Shown: positions 30,258-38,702 of the stretch, piece by piece
How positions within the stretch are numbered: position 1 is the stretch's first letter
How the letters are laid out: every line of letters begins with the position of its first letter
NCBI RefSeq assembly: GCF_002005225.1
Contig: NZ_CP019724.1
Coordinates: forward strand, 2,730,501 to 2,794,500
Source of the DNA: Streptomyces pactum
Lineage (GTDB): Bacteria > Actinomycetota > Actinomycetes > Streptomycetales > Streptomycetaceae
Reading direction: 5' to 3'
DNA: 64,000 bases
The notes under the pieces: model-generated
What the model saw: only the letters and a program-made list of their open reading frames with translations
Database searches by the model: none
Told to the model about the DNA's origin: nothing
Made by a program: the position numbers and the translations under genes

Positions 30258-30992
30258 TCAGATCCCGCAGGTGGGAGCCGACCAGTACGGCGACGGGTCG
30301 AAGGCCACGTGGGTGTGGTCGTTGTGGCCGGGGTAGCCCGGGCCGAGGATCTCCGAGAAGCCGTGGGTCCTGGCCTGCTGGGCGAGCCGGCACAGGGACG
30401 GCGAGCCGACGAGGTCGGCGGCGTCGCCGTAGAGGTGGCGGCTGGTGGCGGAGCCGCCGACCGCGTTGTTGCAGGCCCGCGAGCGGAAGCCGCTGGAGAT
30501 GGTGATCGGGACGTCACCGAGGGCGTGCCGCATCGCCTCCAGCTTCCACATGGTCTTGAGCGCGTTCGACCTGGCGGTGGCGGCGGAGACCGCGCCGCCG
30601 GACCAGTCGGAGTTGCACTTGTTGAGCTCGGCGTAGGTGAAGTGGACGGGCGTGCAGTCCGCGTCCTGGAGGGCGTAGATCTTGCTGAAGGTCGCGGGCC
30701 CGGCGACACCGTCCGCGCTCAGTCCGTAGGCGGCCTGGAACTTCTTGACGGCGGCGGCGGTCCGCGCGCCGTACTGGCCGTCGTAGGAGAGCCGCTCGCC
30801 GGAGGTCACCCAGCCGGCGACCCGGATCTGGAGCTGGGTCACGTCGCTGCCGGAGGACCCCTGGGAGAGGGTGCGGTTCCAGGTGTAGCAGGAGTCGGCG
30901 TGTGCGGCACCGGCGGTGGCGCCGACCCCGACCACCGCACCAGCCATGAGCATGACAATCGAAAGAAGCAGACGTGACGCGCGTCTGAACAT
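30258..30992 (-). CDS. Secreted zinc D-Ala-D-Ala carboxypeptidase-like M15 peptidase with peptidoglycan-binding domain
   Basis: 244 residues from ATG at 30992, with GGGAGG upstream. A Sec signal (FRRASRLLLSIVMLMAGAVVGVGATAGAAHA) ends at about residue 32. A PG_binding_1 domain follows (SDVTQLQIRVAGW...YDGQYGARTAAAVKKFQAAYGL). The M15_3 catalytic domain shows SSGFRSRACNNAVGG, zinc ligands in SRHLYGDAADL and NDHTHVAF. Overall it resembles the secreted Streptomyces albus G zinc carboxypeptidase. It would trim peptidoglycan stem peptides. It converges on sdaA. Confidence 0.9.
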   Translation of the reverse strand: MFRRASRLLLSIVMLMAGAVVGVGATAGAAHADSCYTWNRTLSQGSSGSDVTQLQIRVAGWVTSGERLSYDGQYGARTAAAVKKFQAAYGLSADGVAGPATFSKIYALQDADCTPVHFTYAELNKCNSDWSGGAVSAATARSNALKTMWKLEAMRHALGDVPITISSGFRSRACNNAVGGSATSRHLYGDAADLVGSPSLCRLAQQARTHGFSEILGPGYPGHNDHTHVAFDPSPYWSAPTCGI

Positions 30993-31172
30993 TTCGGCCT
31001 CCCGACCGTTGAGCCGACCACGGGCTGGAGCCCAGCGTGCGGTAACCGAGCTACGCGCGTCAATGGCGCCCCGGGGAAGTGAAGTCGGGGTTTCCCCGTG
31101 GGACGGGGATCACCCGTGCCATCGTGGGGAATAACCAACTCCCGTCCCCCCACGGCTCCTCAGGGAGGCTCC

Positions 31173-31730
31173 ATGCTGCGCGGCATCGACGTCAGCGCGT
31201 ACCAGTCCTCCACTTACGACACGGACGGCCTCTCCTTCGTCTTCGTGAAGGCGACGGAGGGCCGTTCGTACGTCAACCCGAAGCTCGCGGCCCAGACGAA
31301 GCGGGCCCGCGACGCCGGACTCGTCGTCGGCTTCTACCACTTCCTGTGGCCCGGCAACCTCGCCGCCCAGGCCGAGTACTTCGTCTCCAAGGCGCCGGAG
31401 AAGAAGGGTGACATCCTCGCCGTCGACTGGGAGACGACGGGCGAGGGCACCCATGCGGGCAACGCGGAGAAGGACAGCTTCATCCGGAAGGTGAAGGCGC
31501 TGCGGCCGGACAACCGGGTGATCCTCTACGCGAACAGGAACTTCTGGCTGAACGTCGACACCACCTCGTACGCCGGCGACGGCCTCTGGATCGCCGACTA
31601 CGTGTCGGCCGGCAAGCCCCGCATCCAGGCGAAGTGGCGCTTCCACCAGTACACCGACGATCCGGTCGACACCAACGTGGCGGACTTCCCGAGCAGAGCC
31701 GCGCTGAAGGAGTGGGCCGACGGCGCCTAG
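31173..31730 (+). CDS. GH25-family muramidase-like protein without signal peptide
   Basis: 185 residues from ATG at 31173 with AGGGAGG before it; the longer reading starts in non-coding DNA. It has the GH25 barrel pattern: MLRGIDVSAYQSS, FVFVKATEGRSYVNP, VVGFYHFLWPG, the acidic pair in ILAVDWETTG, and YANRNFWLN. GH25 enzymes cut the MurNAc-GlcNAc backbone. No export signal is visible, so it may act at lysis or use another export route. Its stop abuts the stop of the convergent F420-type reductase gene with no spacer. Confidence 0.85.
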   Translation: MLRGIDVSAYQSSTYDTDGLSFVFVKATEGRSYVNPKLAAQTKRARDAGLVVGFYHFLWPGNLAAQAEYFVSKAPEKKGDILAVDWETTGEGTHAGNAEKDSFIRKVKALRPDNRVILYANRNFWLNVDTTSYAGDGLWIADYVSAGKPRIQAKWRFHQYTDDPVDTNVADFPSRAALKEWADGA

Positions 31731-32393
31731 TTAACCCCGGAAGCCCGCCGGCCGCTCCGGCGACGCCTCCGCCAGGGCCTTGGTGACGCCCTCGACGCCC
31801 GCGCGCAGGCCGTAGACCGGGGTGTCGGGCTGCTGGCGCCAGGACTCGTCGATGCCGCCGGCGTCGACGGTGTCGAAGCCCAGCTCGTCGATCAGGGACC
31901 GGACCCTGGCCTTGGCCGCCTCGTCGTCGCCGGCGACCGGGAGCGCCAAGCGGTCGGGGTCGCCGGCCGGGCGCGGACGCTCCAGGATGTCCTGGGCGTA
32001 GGTGCCGTTGAAGGCCTTGACCACCGGGCGGCCGAGGTGGCCCTCGATCCAGCGGCTCTCGGTGAGGCCCTCGTCCTCGATGGCGGCGATACGGCCGTCG
32101 CGCTGCTGCGGGTAGTAGTTGTTGGTGTCGATGACCGCCACGCCGTCGGCCGCCCCGTCGAGGACACCGGAGGGCAGGTCGGGGACCGCCTTCAGCGGGA
32201 TGGTGACGACCACGATGTCGGCCCCGCGCGCCGCCTCCCCGACCGGTACCGGCGTGGCGCCGGTCTCCTCGGCCAGTGCGGTGAGCGTGTGCGGGCCGCG
32301 GGAGTTCGCGACCGAGACGTCGTGGCCCAGGGCGGTCAGCCGCCGGGTGAGATTGCCGCCGATGTTTCCCGCGCCGATGATGCCGATCTTCAT
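31731..32393 (-). CDS. NADP-dependent F420 oxidoreductase-like protein
   Basis: 220 residues from ATG at 32393. The N-terminal dinucleotide fold KIGIIGAGNIGGNLTRRL and the VANSRGPHTL segment match the coenzyme F420-dependent NADP oxidoreductase (F420_oxidored) family. Many members are annotated only as NAD(P)-binding proteins. It could shuttle hydride between NADPH and F420, but no F420-specific residue can be checked here. It converges exactly on the GH25 gene. Confidence 0.78.
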   Translation of the reverse strand: MKIGIIGAGNIGGNLTRRLTALGHDVSVANSRGPHTLTALAEETGATPVPVGEAARGADIVVVTIPLKAVPDLPSGVLDGAADGVAVIDTNNYYPQQRDGRIAAIEDEGLTESRWIEGHLGRPVVKAFNGTYAQDILERPRPAGDPDRLALPVAGDDEAAKARVRSLIDELGFDTVDAGGIDESWRQQPDTPVYGLRAGVEGVTKALAEASPERPAGFRG

Positions 32394-32494
32394 GGTGCCG
32401 ACTCGCCTGGCCTTTCGGAGGTCGTGTCCTGCGGATCCCGGCGACTCCCGCCGGTGACGAACTCCAACCTCCGGCCGAAACCGGATATTCCGCC

Positions 32495-32528
32495 GAGGGG
32501 CGCCCCGGGTGACGGGCGGGCGCCCCTC
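32495..32528 (-). terminator. Terminator hairpin after the EF-hand gene
   Basis: A perfect 11-bp stem pairs GAGGGGCGCCC (32495-32505) with GGGCGCCCCTC (32518-32528) across a 12-nt loop, 10 bp past the EF-hand stop codon. Confidence 0.75.
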
Positions 32529-32537
32529 ACGGCGTCG

Positions 32538-32750
32538 TCACTTGTTCAGGTGAGCCCAGAACTCGTCGAACGACAGGAGCTTGTCCCCGTCGAGGTCGCG
32601 ACCGGCGATGATCGCCTCGGCCACCGACTCGGTGACGTTCCAGTCGCCGCCCTGGGCGAGCGCGGTCTTGAACTCGGCGGCGGTGACGAACCCGTCCCCG
32701 TCCGTGTCGATCCGCTCGAACTGCTTGCGTGCTTCCTCGATGTCCGCCAC
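32538..32750 (-). CDS. Small EF-hand calcium-binding protein
   Basis: 70 residues from GTG at 32750, with AGGGG seven bases upstream; the ATG at 32765 overlaps that site and is less likely. Two canonical loops are visible, DTDGDGFVTAAE and DLDGDKLLSFDE, each with acidic residues at positions 1, 3, 5 and 12. It is a calmodulin-like two-hand protein that would bind two calcium ions in the cytoplasm. No enzymatic domain is present, so a buffer or sensor role is inferred. Confidence 0.9.
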   Translation of the reverse strand: MADIEEARKQFERIDTDGDGFVTAAEFKTALAQGGDWNVTESVAEAIIAGRDLDGDKLLSFDEFWAHLNK

Positions 32751-33042
32751 CGGTCCGCCCCTCATCTCGTGCGTGGGTCCTTCTGACGCAGGTCAGATTA
32801 GCTGCCCGTTCGGCCACCCGGTGCGGCGACCACCCGCCCGGACCGCGGGCGGGGCGCGTCGGGGCCGGCAGTGCCGATGCCGGCGAGGACCTCCGTCATG
32901 GAGGTGCCGACCAGCAGCGGACGGTGCGCGCCGGCGGCCCGGTGGTCCACGCCGGCCCACCGACGGCCACGAGTCCGGTGCCTTCGTCGTTCACGTCTGG
33001 GAGTCTGGGCCTTCCAGTGGGCGGAGACTCGGGGAGCGCGGT

Positions 33043-33681
33043 GTGGCGGAGGGCCTGCGGGACATTCTGGAGGCGGCGGCGCGGGGCGTGTTCCCGCCGG
33101 CGGACGGCGGGACCACCGTGGTGCCGCAGCACGGACCCCGGGACGCGGGGGTGATCGCCTTCACCGCGCACTCGGTCGTCTTCACGGACGAGGACCCGCG
33201 GTGGGTGCGCGAGACGCTGGGCGGGCTCGGCTGCGACCCGCTCGCCGCGACGATGAACACCCGGTTCCTGACCGCCTTCACCAAGCGCACGGGGCGGACG
33301 TCCGACACCATCGACGTGCTGCTGACCGGTGCCCCGCTTCCGGGCCGGCCGGAGATCGCGCTGACCGAGGTCGCCGATCCCGGGCATCCCCGGGTGGTCG
33401 CGGCCCGCCGACGGCGCGACGAGGTGCGGGTGTGGGCGGCGGACGGCGGAGTGCTCGTGCCGGGCCGCGAGGTCGCCGGGCGGCTGGAGGCCGCGGTGGA
33501 GGTGGCGCAGGGGGTACGGCACCGGGGGCTGGGGCGGCGCCTGGTGACGGCGGCGCGTCGGCTGGCCGGGGGCGAGGCGGTGTGGGCCCAGGTGTCGGCG
33601 GGGAACGCCCGCAGTCTGCGGGCGTTCCAGGCGGCGGGCTACCGGCCGGTGGGGGCGGAGGCGCTGTTCCTCCGGCCGTGA
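33043..33681 (+). CDS. GNAT-family acetyltransferase
   Basis: 212 residues from GTG at 33043, preceded by GGGGAG. The C-terminal half has the acetyl-CoA motif VAQGVRHRGLGRRLVTAARRLAG, then ARSLRAFQAAGYRPVGAEALF. The N-terminal half (about residues 1-110) is not the usual GNAT front and contains an FTDEDPRWVRETLGGLGCDPL segment that I do not recognise. Substrate unknown. About 290 bp without a gene lie upstream. Confidence 0.75.
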   Translation: MAEGLRDILEAAARGVFPPADGGTTVVPQHGPRDAGVIAFTAHSVVFTDEDPRWVRETLGGLGCDPLAATMNTRFLTAFTKRTGRTSDTIDVLLTGAPLPGRPEIALTEVADPGHPRVVAARRRRDEVRVWAADGGVLVPGREVAGRLEAAVEVAQGVRHRGLGRRLVTAARRLAGGEAVWAQVSAGNARSLRAFQAAGYRPVGAEALFLRP

Positions 33682-33737
33682 GTCACGGCCGGTCCCGGGG
33701 GCGGGGCCGTCAGTGCGGGGCGCTCAGCGCGGGGCCC

Positions 33738-34076
33738 TCAGTGCCAGGGCTTGTAGTGCGGGTTGCTCTCGCACTCGCTCATGATCTCGGTCCTGGTCTG
33801 CCGGTCGACGGGGCAGGCGCCGATGACGTACCGCCGCTGGATGCCGCCGGGGAAGGCGACCTCGACCTGACCGGCCCCCTTGTGGGTGTCGCCGATGGTC
33901 TTGTTCACGTCGATGCCTCCCGGGGCGTCGATGTAGTAGTTGTAGCCGGACTTGTACCAGGTCTTGTAAAGGTCGTGGTCGTAGGTCGTCGAGACGTACG
34001 GCGAGGGCTGGTTGACCAGGACGTACTTCTCGACGTCGTACTGGCCGTTGTGGACGTCCTCGGCGTGTCCACCGAA
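33738..34076 (-). pseudogene. 5'-truncated ScARP/Scabin-like guanine ADP-ribosyltransferase remnant
   Basis: An uninterrupted 112-codon frame ends at the TGA at 33738-33740 but has no start codon. Upstream of the FGGHAEDVHNG segment it runs through unrelated sequence into the RsbW-like gene. What remains is the C-terminal half of a pierisin-type toxin: YDVEKYVLVNQPSPYVSTTYDHDLY with the STT motif, an NYYIDAPGGIDVNKTIGD strand, GQVEVAFPGG with the Gln-x-Glu catalytic pair, and CPVDRQT...CESNPHYKPWH. The signal peptide and the NAD-binding Arg region expected in S. coelicolor ScARP are missing. The lack of stops or shifts suggests recent loss. Confidence 0.8.
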
Positions 34077-34110
34077 CGCGGTTGCCCTCAGCGGCAGATG
34101 GGGCCCCTCC

Positions 34111-34614
34111 TCAGCGGTCCACCACCCGCATCTCGAACCATGTCGTCTTCCCGCGCGGCAGCAGGTCGACGCCCCACCGGTCGGACAGCTTGTCGACGAG
34201 GAAGAGGCCGCGCCCGCTGATGTCCGTCTCCTGGACCGGCATCAGACACGGCAGCCCCCTGGACGGGTCGCGGACCTCGACGCGGATCCAGCCGGGGCGG
34301 CGGCGCATGTGGAGGCCGAAGACGCGGGCGCCGGTGTGGCGTACGGCGTTGCCCACCAGCTCGGAGACGAGCAGGACGGTGTCCTCCGTGAGCTTCGGGC
34401 CGAGTTTCCACTGGCGCAGGGCCACGACCTGGGCCAGTCGGCGGGCGGTGGCGGCGGACTCGGGGCGGGACGGTAACGGAACCTCGCGCTCCGTCGGATT
34501 GCCGAACAACTCCAGCGCCTTGAGCGCGCGATCGTCCTCGACCGCCGGCGACCAGCGCGCCGCGGTCGCACGTCCGGCTCCCCGCGGCTGTTCCGTACCC
34601 TCCAGCCCCGCCAT
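34111..34614 (-). CDS. RsbW/SpoIIAB-like serine kinase-type ATP-binding protein
   Basis: 167 residues from ATG at 34614; an in-frame ATG at 34773 would add 53 unconserved residues. The HATPase_c_2 fold shows the N box TVLLVSELVGNAVRHTG, then WIRVEVRDPSRGLP and the G box DISGRGLFLVDKLSDRWGVD. Streptomyces has dozens of such proteins, some of which act as anti-sigma factors or partners of anti-anti-sigma proteins. No partner gene is adjacent, so its target is unknown. Its 3' end is next to the deletion point of the ADP-ribosyltransferase remnant. Confidence 0.82.
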   Translation of the reverse strand: MAGLEGTEQPRGAGRATAARWSPAVEDDRALKALELFGNPTEREVPLPSRPESAATARRLAQVVALRQWKLGPKLTEDTVLLVSELVGNAVRHTGARVFGLHMRRRPGWIRVEVRDPSRGLPCLMPVQETDISGRGLFLVDKLSDRWGVDLLPRGKTTWFEMRVVDR

Positions 34615-34878
34615 GCCCCCATCATGGCCGTCCCCGGGCGGCTCCGGGGCCGTTCCCCGGGAATGCGCCCCTGCCGGGCCCTGGCTCGACAGCGGTCGAT
34701 CGGCATATGCCGCAGGCAGTTCGGAGCCGGGAACAGCCCCACTGACCTGCGCGGACGGCTCGGCCGGAGACAAGCGGCGGACTCCCTCGACAAGGCGCGC
34801 TTAACGGTGCGTTAAGGCTGCCATAAACCGCCCCATCGAGGGACCCGGAATCAGACACCGCGTCAACTGCGAGTGATG

Positions 34879-34951
34879 CGGACCAACTCATCGGACCAAC
34901 TTCACCGGACCGGCCCACCGGACCGCCCCAACGGAGCGGCCTCAGCGGACC
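34879..34951. repeat. Degenerate 13-14 bp tandem repeat (CGGACC)
   Basis: CGGACC or CGGAGC recurs at 34879, 34892, 34906, 34919, 34932 and 34946, with spacing 13, 14, 13, 13 and 14 bp. It lies in the non-coding stretch between the RsbW-like gene and the enoyl-CoA hydratase gene. Confidence 0.6.
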
Positions 34952-35016
34952 GGAAGCAACAGGCCCGGCGCAAGGGGGCCGGTCCGGCACAGGAGGCCGG
35001 CGTCACGGCCCGGCGA

Positions 35017-35784
35017 TCAGAGGAACTTCGCCTTCCCGGGGCCCTCCTCCACGAAGCTGCGCATCCCGCGTTCCCGGTCCTCGGTGGCGAACAGACCCGC
35101 GAACCAGTTCCGCTCGACGGCGAGACCGGTCTCGATGTCCGTCTCCAGGCCCGTGTCGATCGCCTCCTTCGCCGCGCGCAGGGCGATGGCGGGCCCCTTC
35201 GCGAGCCGCGCGGCCCAGGCGTGCGCCTGCTCGTAGACCTCCGCGGCCGGTACCACGCGGTCCACCAGGCCGAGGGCCAGCGCCTCGTCGGCCCTCACCT
35301 GGCGGCCCGTGAAGATGAGGTCCTTGGCCTTGGAGGGGCCGATCAGCCGGGACAGCCGCTGGGTGCCGCCCGCACCGGGGATCAGGCCGAGCAGGATCTC
35401 GGGCTGGCCCAGCTTGGCGTTCTCACCGGCGATGCGGAAGTCGGCGCAGAGCGCGAGTTCGCATCCGCCGCCGAGCGCGTATCCGGTCACGGCCGCGACC
35501 ACCGGCTTGGGGATCCGGGCCACCGCCGTGAAGGAGTCCTGCAGGGCACGGGCGCGCACGATCATCGCCGTGTGGTCCATCACCTGCATCTCCTTGATGT
35601 CCGCGCCCGCCGCGAACACCTTCTCGCCGCCGTGGATCACCACGGCGCGCACGTCCTCGCGGCGCGCGGCCTCCTCGGCCAGCTCCTTGATCCGGTCCTG
35701 CGTGGCGACGTCCAGCGCGTTCATGGGCGGGCGGTCCAGGCGCAGCGTGCCGACGCCGTCCGCGACTTCGAGATGTACGGTCAT
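35017..35784 (-). CDS. Enoyl-CoA hydratase/isomerase
   Basis: 255 residues from ATG at 35784. It has the crotonase-fold oxyanion segments AGADIKEM and ALGGGCELALCADFRIA, then GQPEILLGLIPGAGGTQRLSRLIG. Both catalytic-type glutamates of true hydratases are present, in GGGCELAL and GQPEILLG. It would hydrate 2-enoyl-CoA in beta-oxidation. The nearest genes do not show which pathway. Confidence 0.92.
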   Translation of the reverse strand: MTVHLEVADGVGTLRLDRPPMNALDVATQDRIKELAEEAARREDVRAVVIHGGEKVFAAGADIKEMQVMDHTAMIVRARALQDSFTAVARIPKPVVAAVTGYALGGGCELALCADFRIAGENAKLGQPEILLGLIPGAGGTQRLSRLIGPSKAKDLIFTGRQVRADEALALGLVDRVVPAAEVYEQAHAWAARLAKGPAIALRAAKEAIDTGLETDIETGLAVERNWFAGLFATEDRERGMRSFVEEGPGKAKFL

Positions 35785-35869
35785 GCCAGCAGGTTAACGG
35801 TGGCTAACGGGAACGGCCCCGGTGCCGTACCTCACATCGAGGACGCCGGGGCCGTACGAGCGGGCAGGC

Positions 35870-37132
35870 TCAGGCCTTCCACTTCTCCCAGGACATGTTC
35901 CAGCCGTTGAGGCCGTTGTCGGGGGCGATGGTCGCGTCGTCGGAGTTCTTCACCACGACCACGTCGCCGATGAGCGAGTTCTCGAAGAACCAGGCGGCCG
36001 GCGCCTTCTCGTCCCAGCCGCCGCGCACGTCGCGCAGGCCGATGCAGCCGTGGCTGGAGTTGCGGTTGCCGAAGGCGTCGCCGCCCCAGTAGTTGCCGTG
36101 GATGAAGGTGCCGGAGGTGGACAGGCGCATGGCGTGCGGGACGTCCTTGATGTCGTACTCGCCGCCGTAGCCGACCGTCTCGCCGTTCATGCGGGTCACG
36201 GGGAGCCGCTCGGTGATGACCATCTGGCCGTTCCAGGTCTCGTAGCCGGGCGCGCCGGTGGTGACGGGGATGGTCTTGACGGTCTTGCCGTCCCGCACGA
36301 CCTTCATCGTGAGCTTCTTGGCGTCGACGACGGAGACCTGGCTGCGGCCGACGGTGAAGGAGACGGTCTTGGCCTGCTCGCCGTAGACGCCGTCGCGTCC
36401 CTCGACGCCGTCGAGGTTGAGGTCGACGGTGACCTTGGTACCGGCCTTCCAGTACTTCTCCGGGCGGAAGTCGAGGCGGTCGTTGCCGAACCAGTGGCCC
36501 GCGACCTCGACGGCGGGCTCGGTCCTGATGCGGATGGCCTTCTCGACGTCCTCGGGGTTGGTGATGCCCCGGGTGAAGCGGATCGAGAACGGCATGCCGA
36601 CGCCGACCTTGGTGCCGTCCTCGGGCGTGAAGTGGCCGATGAAGGTGTTCTTCGGCGTCAGGGTGGTGAAGCGGGAGTCCTCGGCGGCCGTGCGGCCCTC
36701 GGAGTCCTTGGCGACCGCGTGGACGGTGTACGTCGTGGCGGCGGCCAGGTGGGTGGACGGCGTCCAGGCGGCGCCGTCGCCGGATATCTTCCCGTCGACC
36801 TCCGCGCCGTCGGCGTCCTTGACGACGACCTCGGTCAGCTTGCCCTTCGTGGCGCCTATCCGCAGGGCGCCGTTGGTGTCGACGGCCTTGGCCCCGTCCT
36901 TCGGGGCGATGCTGACGACGGCCTCGGACTGCTTGCTCTGCGCCGCGGTGGAGTCCTCGGCGTTCTTGCCGCCGCCCCCGTCCCCGGCTCCCGGGCCGGA
37001 CCCTCCCCCGCCGCAGGCGGTGACCGTCAGCAGCACGCCCAGTGCCAGTGCCGACAGTGCCCTGCCGCGTCCCCTGCCGCCCCGCCCCCGGATGCCGGCC
37101 GACGACGCCCCCGATATCGGACGCACGTTCAA
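35870..37132 (-). CDS. L,D-transpeptidase lipoprotein (first of two)
   Basis: 420 residues from a TTG at 37132, chosen for the GGGGAG site five bases upstream; the GTG two codons later is also possible. The lipobox VLLTVTACGGG follows a hydrophobic run. Two Ig-like domains precede a YkuD catalytic domain with HGNYWGGDAFG and SSHGCIGLRD (catalytic Cys363). It would form 3-3 cross-links in peptidoglycan outside the membrane, like the mycobacterial Ldt lipoproteins. A second copy lies 152 bp upstream on the same strand. Confidence 0.92.
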   Translation of the reverse strand: MNVRPISGASSAGIRGRGGRGRGRALSALALGVLLTVTACGGGGSGPGAGDGGGGKNAEDSTAAQSKQSEAVVSIAPKDGAKAVDTNGALRIGATKGKLTEVVVKDADGAEVDGKISGDGAAWTPSTHLAAATTYTVHAVAKDSEGRTAAEDSRFTTLTPKNTFIGHFTPEDGTKVGVGMPFSIRFTRGITNPEDVEKAIRIRTEPAVEVAGHWFGNDRLDFRPEKYWKAGTKVTVDLNLDGVEGRDGVYGEQAKTVSFTVGRSQVSVVDAKKLTMKVVRDGKTVKTIPVTTGAPGYETWNGQMVITERLPVTRMNGETVGYGGEYDIKDVPHAMRLSTSGTFIHGNYWGGDAFGNRNSSHGCIGLRDVRGGWDEKAPAAWFFENSLIGDVVVVKNSDDATIAPDNGLNGWNMSWEKWKA

Positions 37133-37284
37133 CTTGTCTCCCCTCGCCGGGCCCGGCCGGGCCCGCGCCCCAGTGCGCCCGCGCGCACCGGCGCATCGTA
37201 TCCGCAGGCCAGGGGCGTAGGGGACAGAGGAATTGTCACTGTTCCGTACCGAGTTGGCGGCCGGGTGCCGCGGTCACGCCGGCG

Positions 37285-38526
37285 TCACTTCACCGCACTG
37301 CCCGCTCTCCACTCCTTCCAGTTCATGTTCCAGCCGCCGAGCCCGTTGTCGGGGGCGACCTTCCTGTCCTTGCTGTGGACCACCTCGACGACGTCGCCGA
37401 TCAGGCTGCGGTCGAAGAACCAGCCCGCCGGGGTGTCGGAACCGCCGCCCTTGACGTCGCGCAGGCCGACGCAGCCGTGGCTGACGTTGGCCCGGCCGAA
37501 GGTGTCCTGCGGTGCCCAGTAGTTGCCGTGCAGGAAGGTGCCCGAGCTGGTCAGACGGATGGCGTGCGGGACGTCGGGGATGTCGTACTCGCCGCCGAAG
37601 CCGACCGTGCGGCTGTTCATACGGGTGACGTCGAGCATCTCGGTGATCACCATCTTGCCGTTGTAGGTGGGCGTCGCCGGTGCCCCCGCCGTGATCGGCA
37701 CGGTGGTCAGCAGCGTGCCGTCCCGGCGCACCTGCATGGTCCGCTCGGCCGCGTCGACGCGGGAGACCTGGCTGCGGCCGACGGTGAAGGAGATCTTCTT
37801 GTGCTGGAGCCCGTACACCCCGGGCGCGCCCTCGACGTCGCGCAGTCCCAGGTGGACGGTGACCTCGGTGCCGGGCTTCCAGTACTCCCTGGGACGGAAG
37901 TCGAGCCGGTCCTTGCCGAACCAGTGGGGGCGGATCTCGGTGGCGGGCTTCGCGGTCACCGAGACGGCGCGTTCGACGGCGGCCCGGTCGGTGATCTCCC
38001 GGCTGAACTCCAGTGAAACGATCATCCCGGTGCCGACGACCGAGCGGTTCTCGGGGGCGACGTACCCGATGAAGCGCTCGTCGGGAACGTAGGTGGTGAA
38101 GGTGGTGTGCCTGGCCGAGCGGCGCCCCTGGCCGTCCAGGGCGACGGCGTCGACCGTGTACTTCGCGGCGAGCGCCAGCCGGTCGTCGGCGGGCCGCCAG
38201 CTCAGGCCGTCGTCGGAGATCCGGCCGGACACCGGGGTCTGTCGCGCGTCCTGCGACTTGACGACCTTCACCGACTCCAGCCGTCCGTCGGACACCCGCA
38301 CCGACAGTTGCTCGTCCTTCGGCCGGACGGCCTTGCTGCCGTCGTCCGGCGTGATGCGGATGACGTCCTCGGCTGCGGGTGGCTTGCCGAACACCTCGCC
38401 GATGCCATCGCCGATGCCACCGCCGTCCGAGGTGCATCCGGCGGCCCCGGCCAGCAGTCCTGCCCATGTCAGTACGGCGGCCAGAGCGGCCCCCGCGCGC
38501 CGTGCGCGCCCATGTACGTGCCTCAC
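37285..38526 (-). CDS. L,D-transpeptidase lipoprotein (second of two)
   Basis: 413 residues from GTG at 38526; a GTG two codons earlier is an alternative. The lipobox is LLAGAAGCTSD. Domain order matches its neighbour: two Ig-like domains, then YkuD with HGNYWAPQDTFG and NVSHGCVGLRD (catalytic Cys352). Shared blocks such as HWFGKDRLDFRP and SFTVGRSQVS show tandem duplication. It is divergent from glgX. Confidence 0.92.
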   Translation of the reverse strand: MRHVHGRARRAGAALAAVLTWAGLLAGAAGCTSDGGGIGDGIGEVFGKPPAAEDVIRITPDDGSKAVRPKDEQLSVRVSDGRLESVKVVKSQDARQTPVSGRISDDGLSWRPADDRLALAAKYTVDAVALDGQGRRSARHTTFTTYVPDERFIGYVAPENRSVVGTGMIVSLEFSREITDRAAVERAVSVTAKPATEIRPHWFGKDRLDFRPREYWKPGTEVTVHLGLRDVEGAPGVYGLQHKKISFTVGRSQVSRVDAAERTMQVRRDGTLLTTVPITAGAPATPTYNGKMVITEMLDVTRMNSRTVGFGGEYDIPDVPHAIRLTSSGTFLHGNYWAPQDTFGRANVSHGCVGLRDVKGGGSDTPAGWFFDRSLIGDVVEVVHSKDRKVAPDNGLGGWNMNWKEWRAGSAVK

Positions 38527-38702
38527 ATCCACCCGTAACGACCCATCCGCCCCGGGGAAACGTGAGTGCGAGCCATGCGGTGGGCAGAACAGTGGGGAAG
38601 GACGACCCGACGGGGGGCGGCGGCCGGGACGCCGCACGCTCTTTCCCGTCTTCCCGTCTTCCCGTCCGGCACGTCGTTCCACGAGCCGCAGGAGGCCGAC
38701 AG

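Noticed and set aside
32766..33042. A coding start for the GNAT gene upstream of 33043
   Set aside because: The reading frame is open but lacks a ribosome-binding site and conserved residues there; GTG at 33043 follows GGGGAG.
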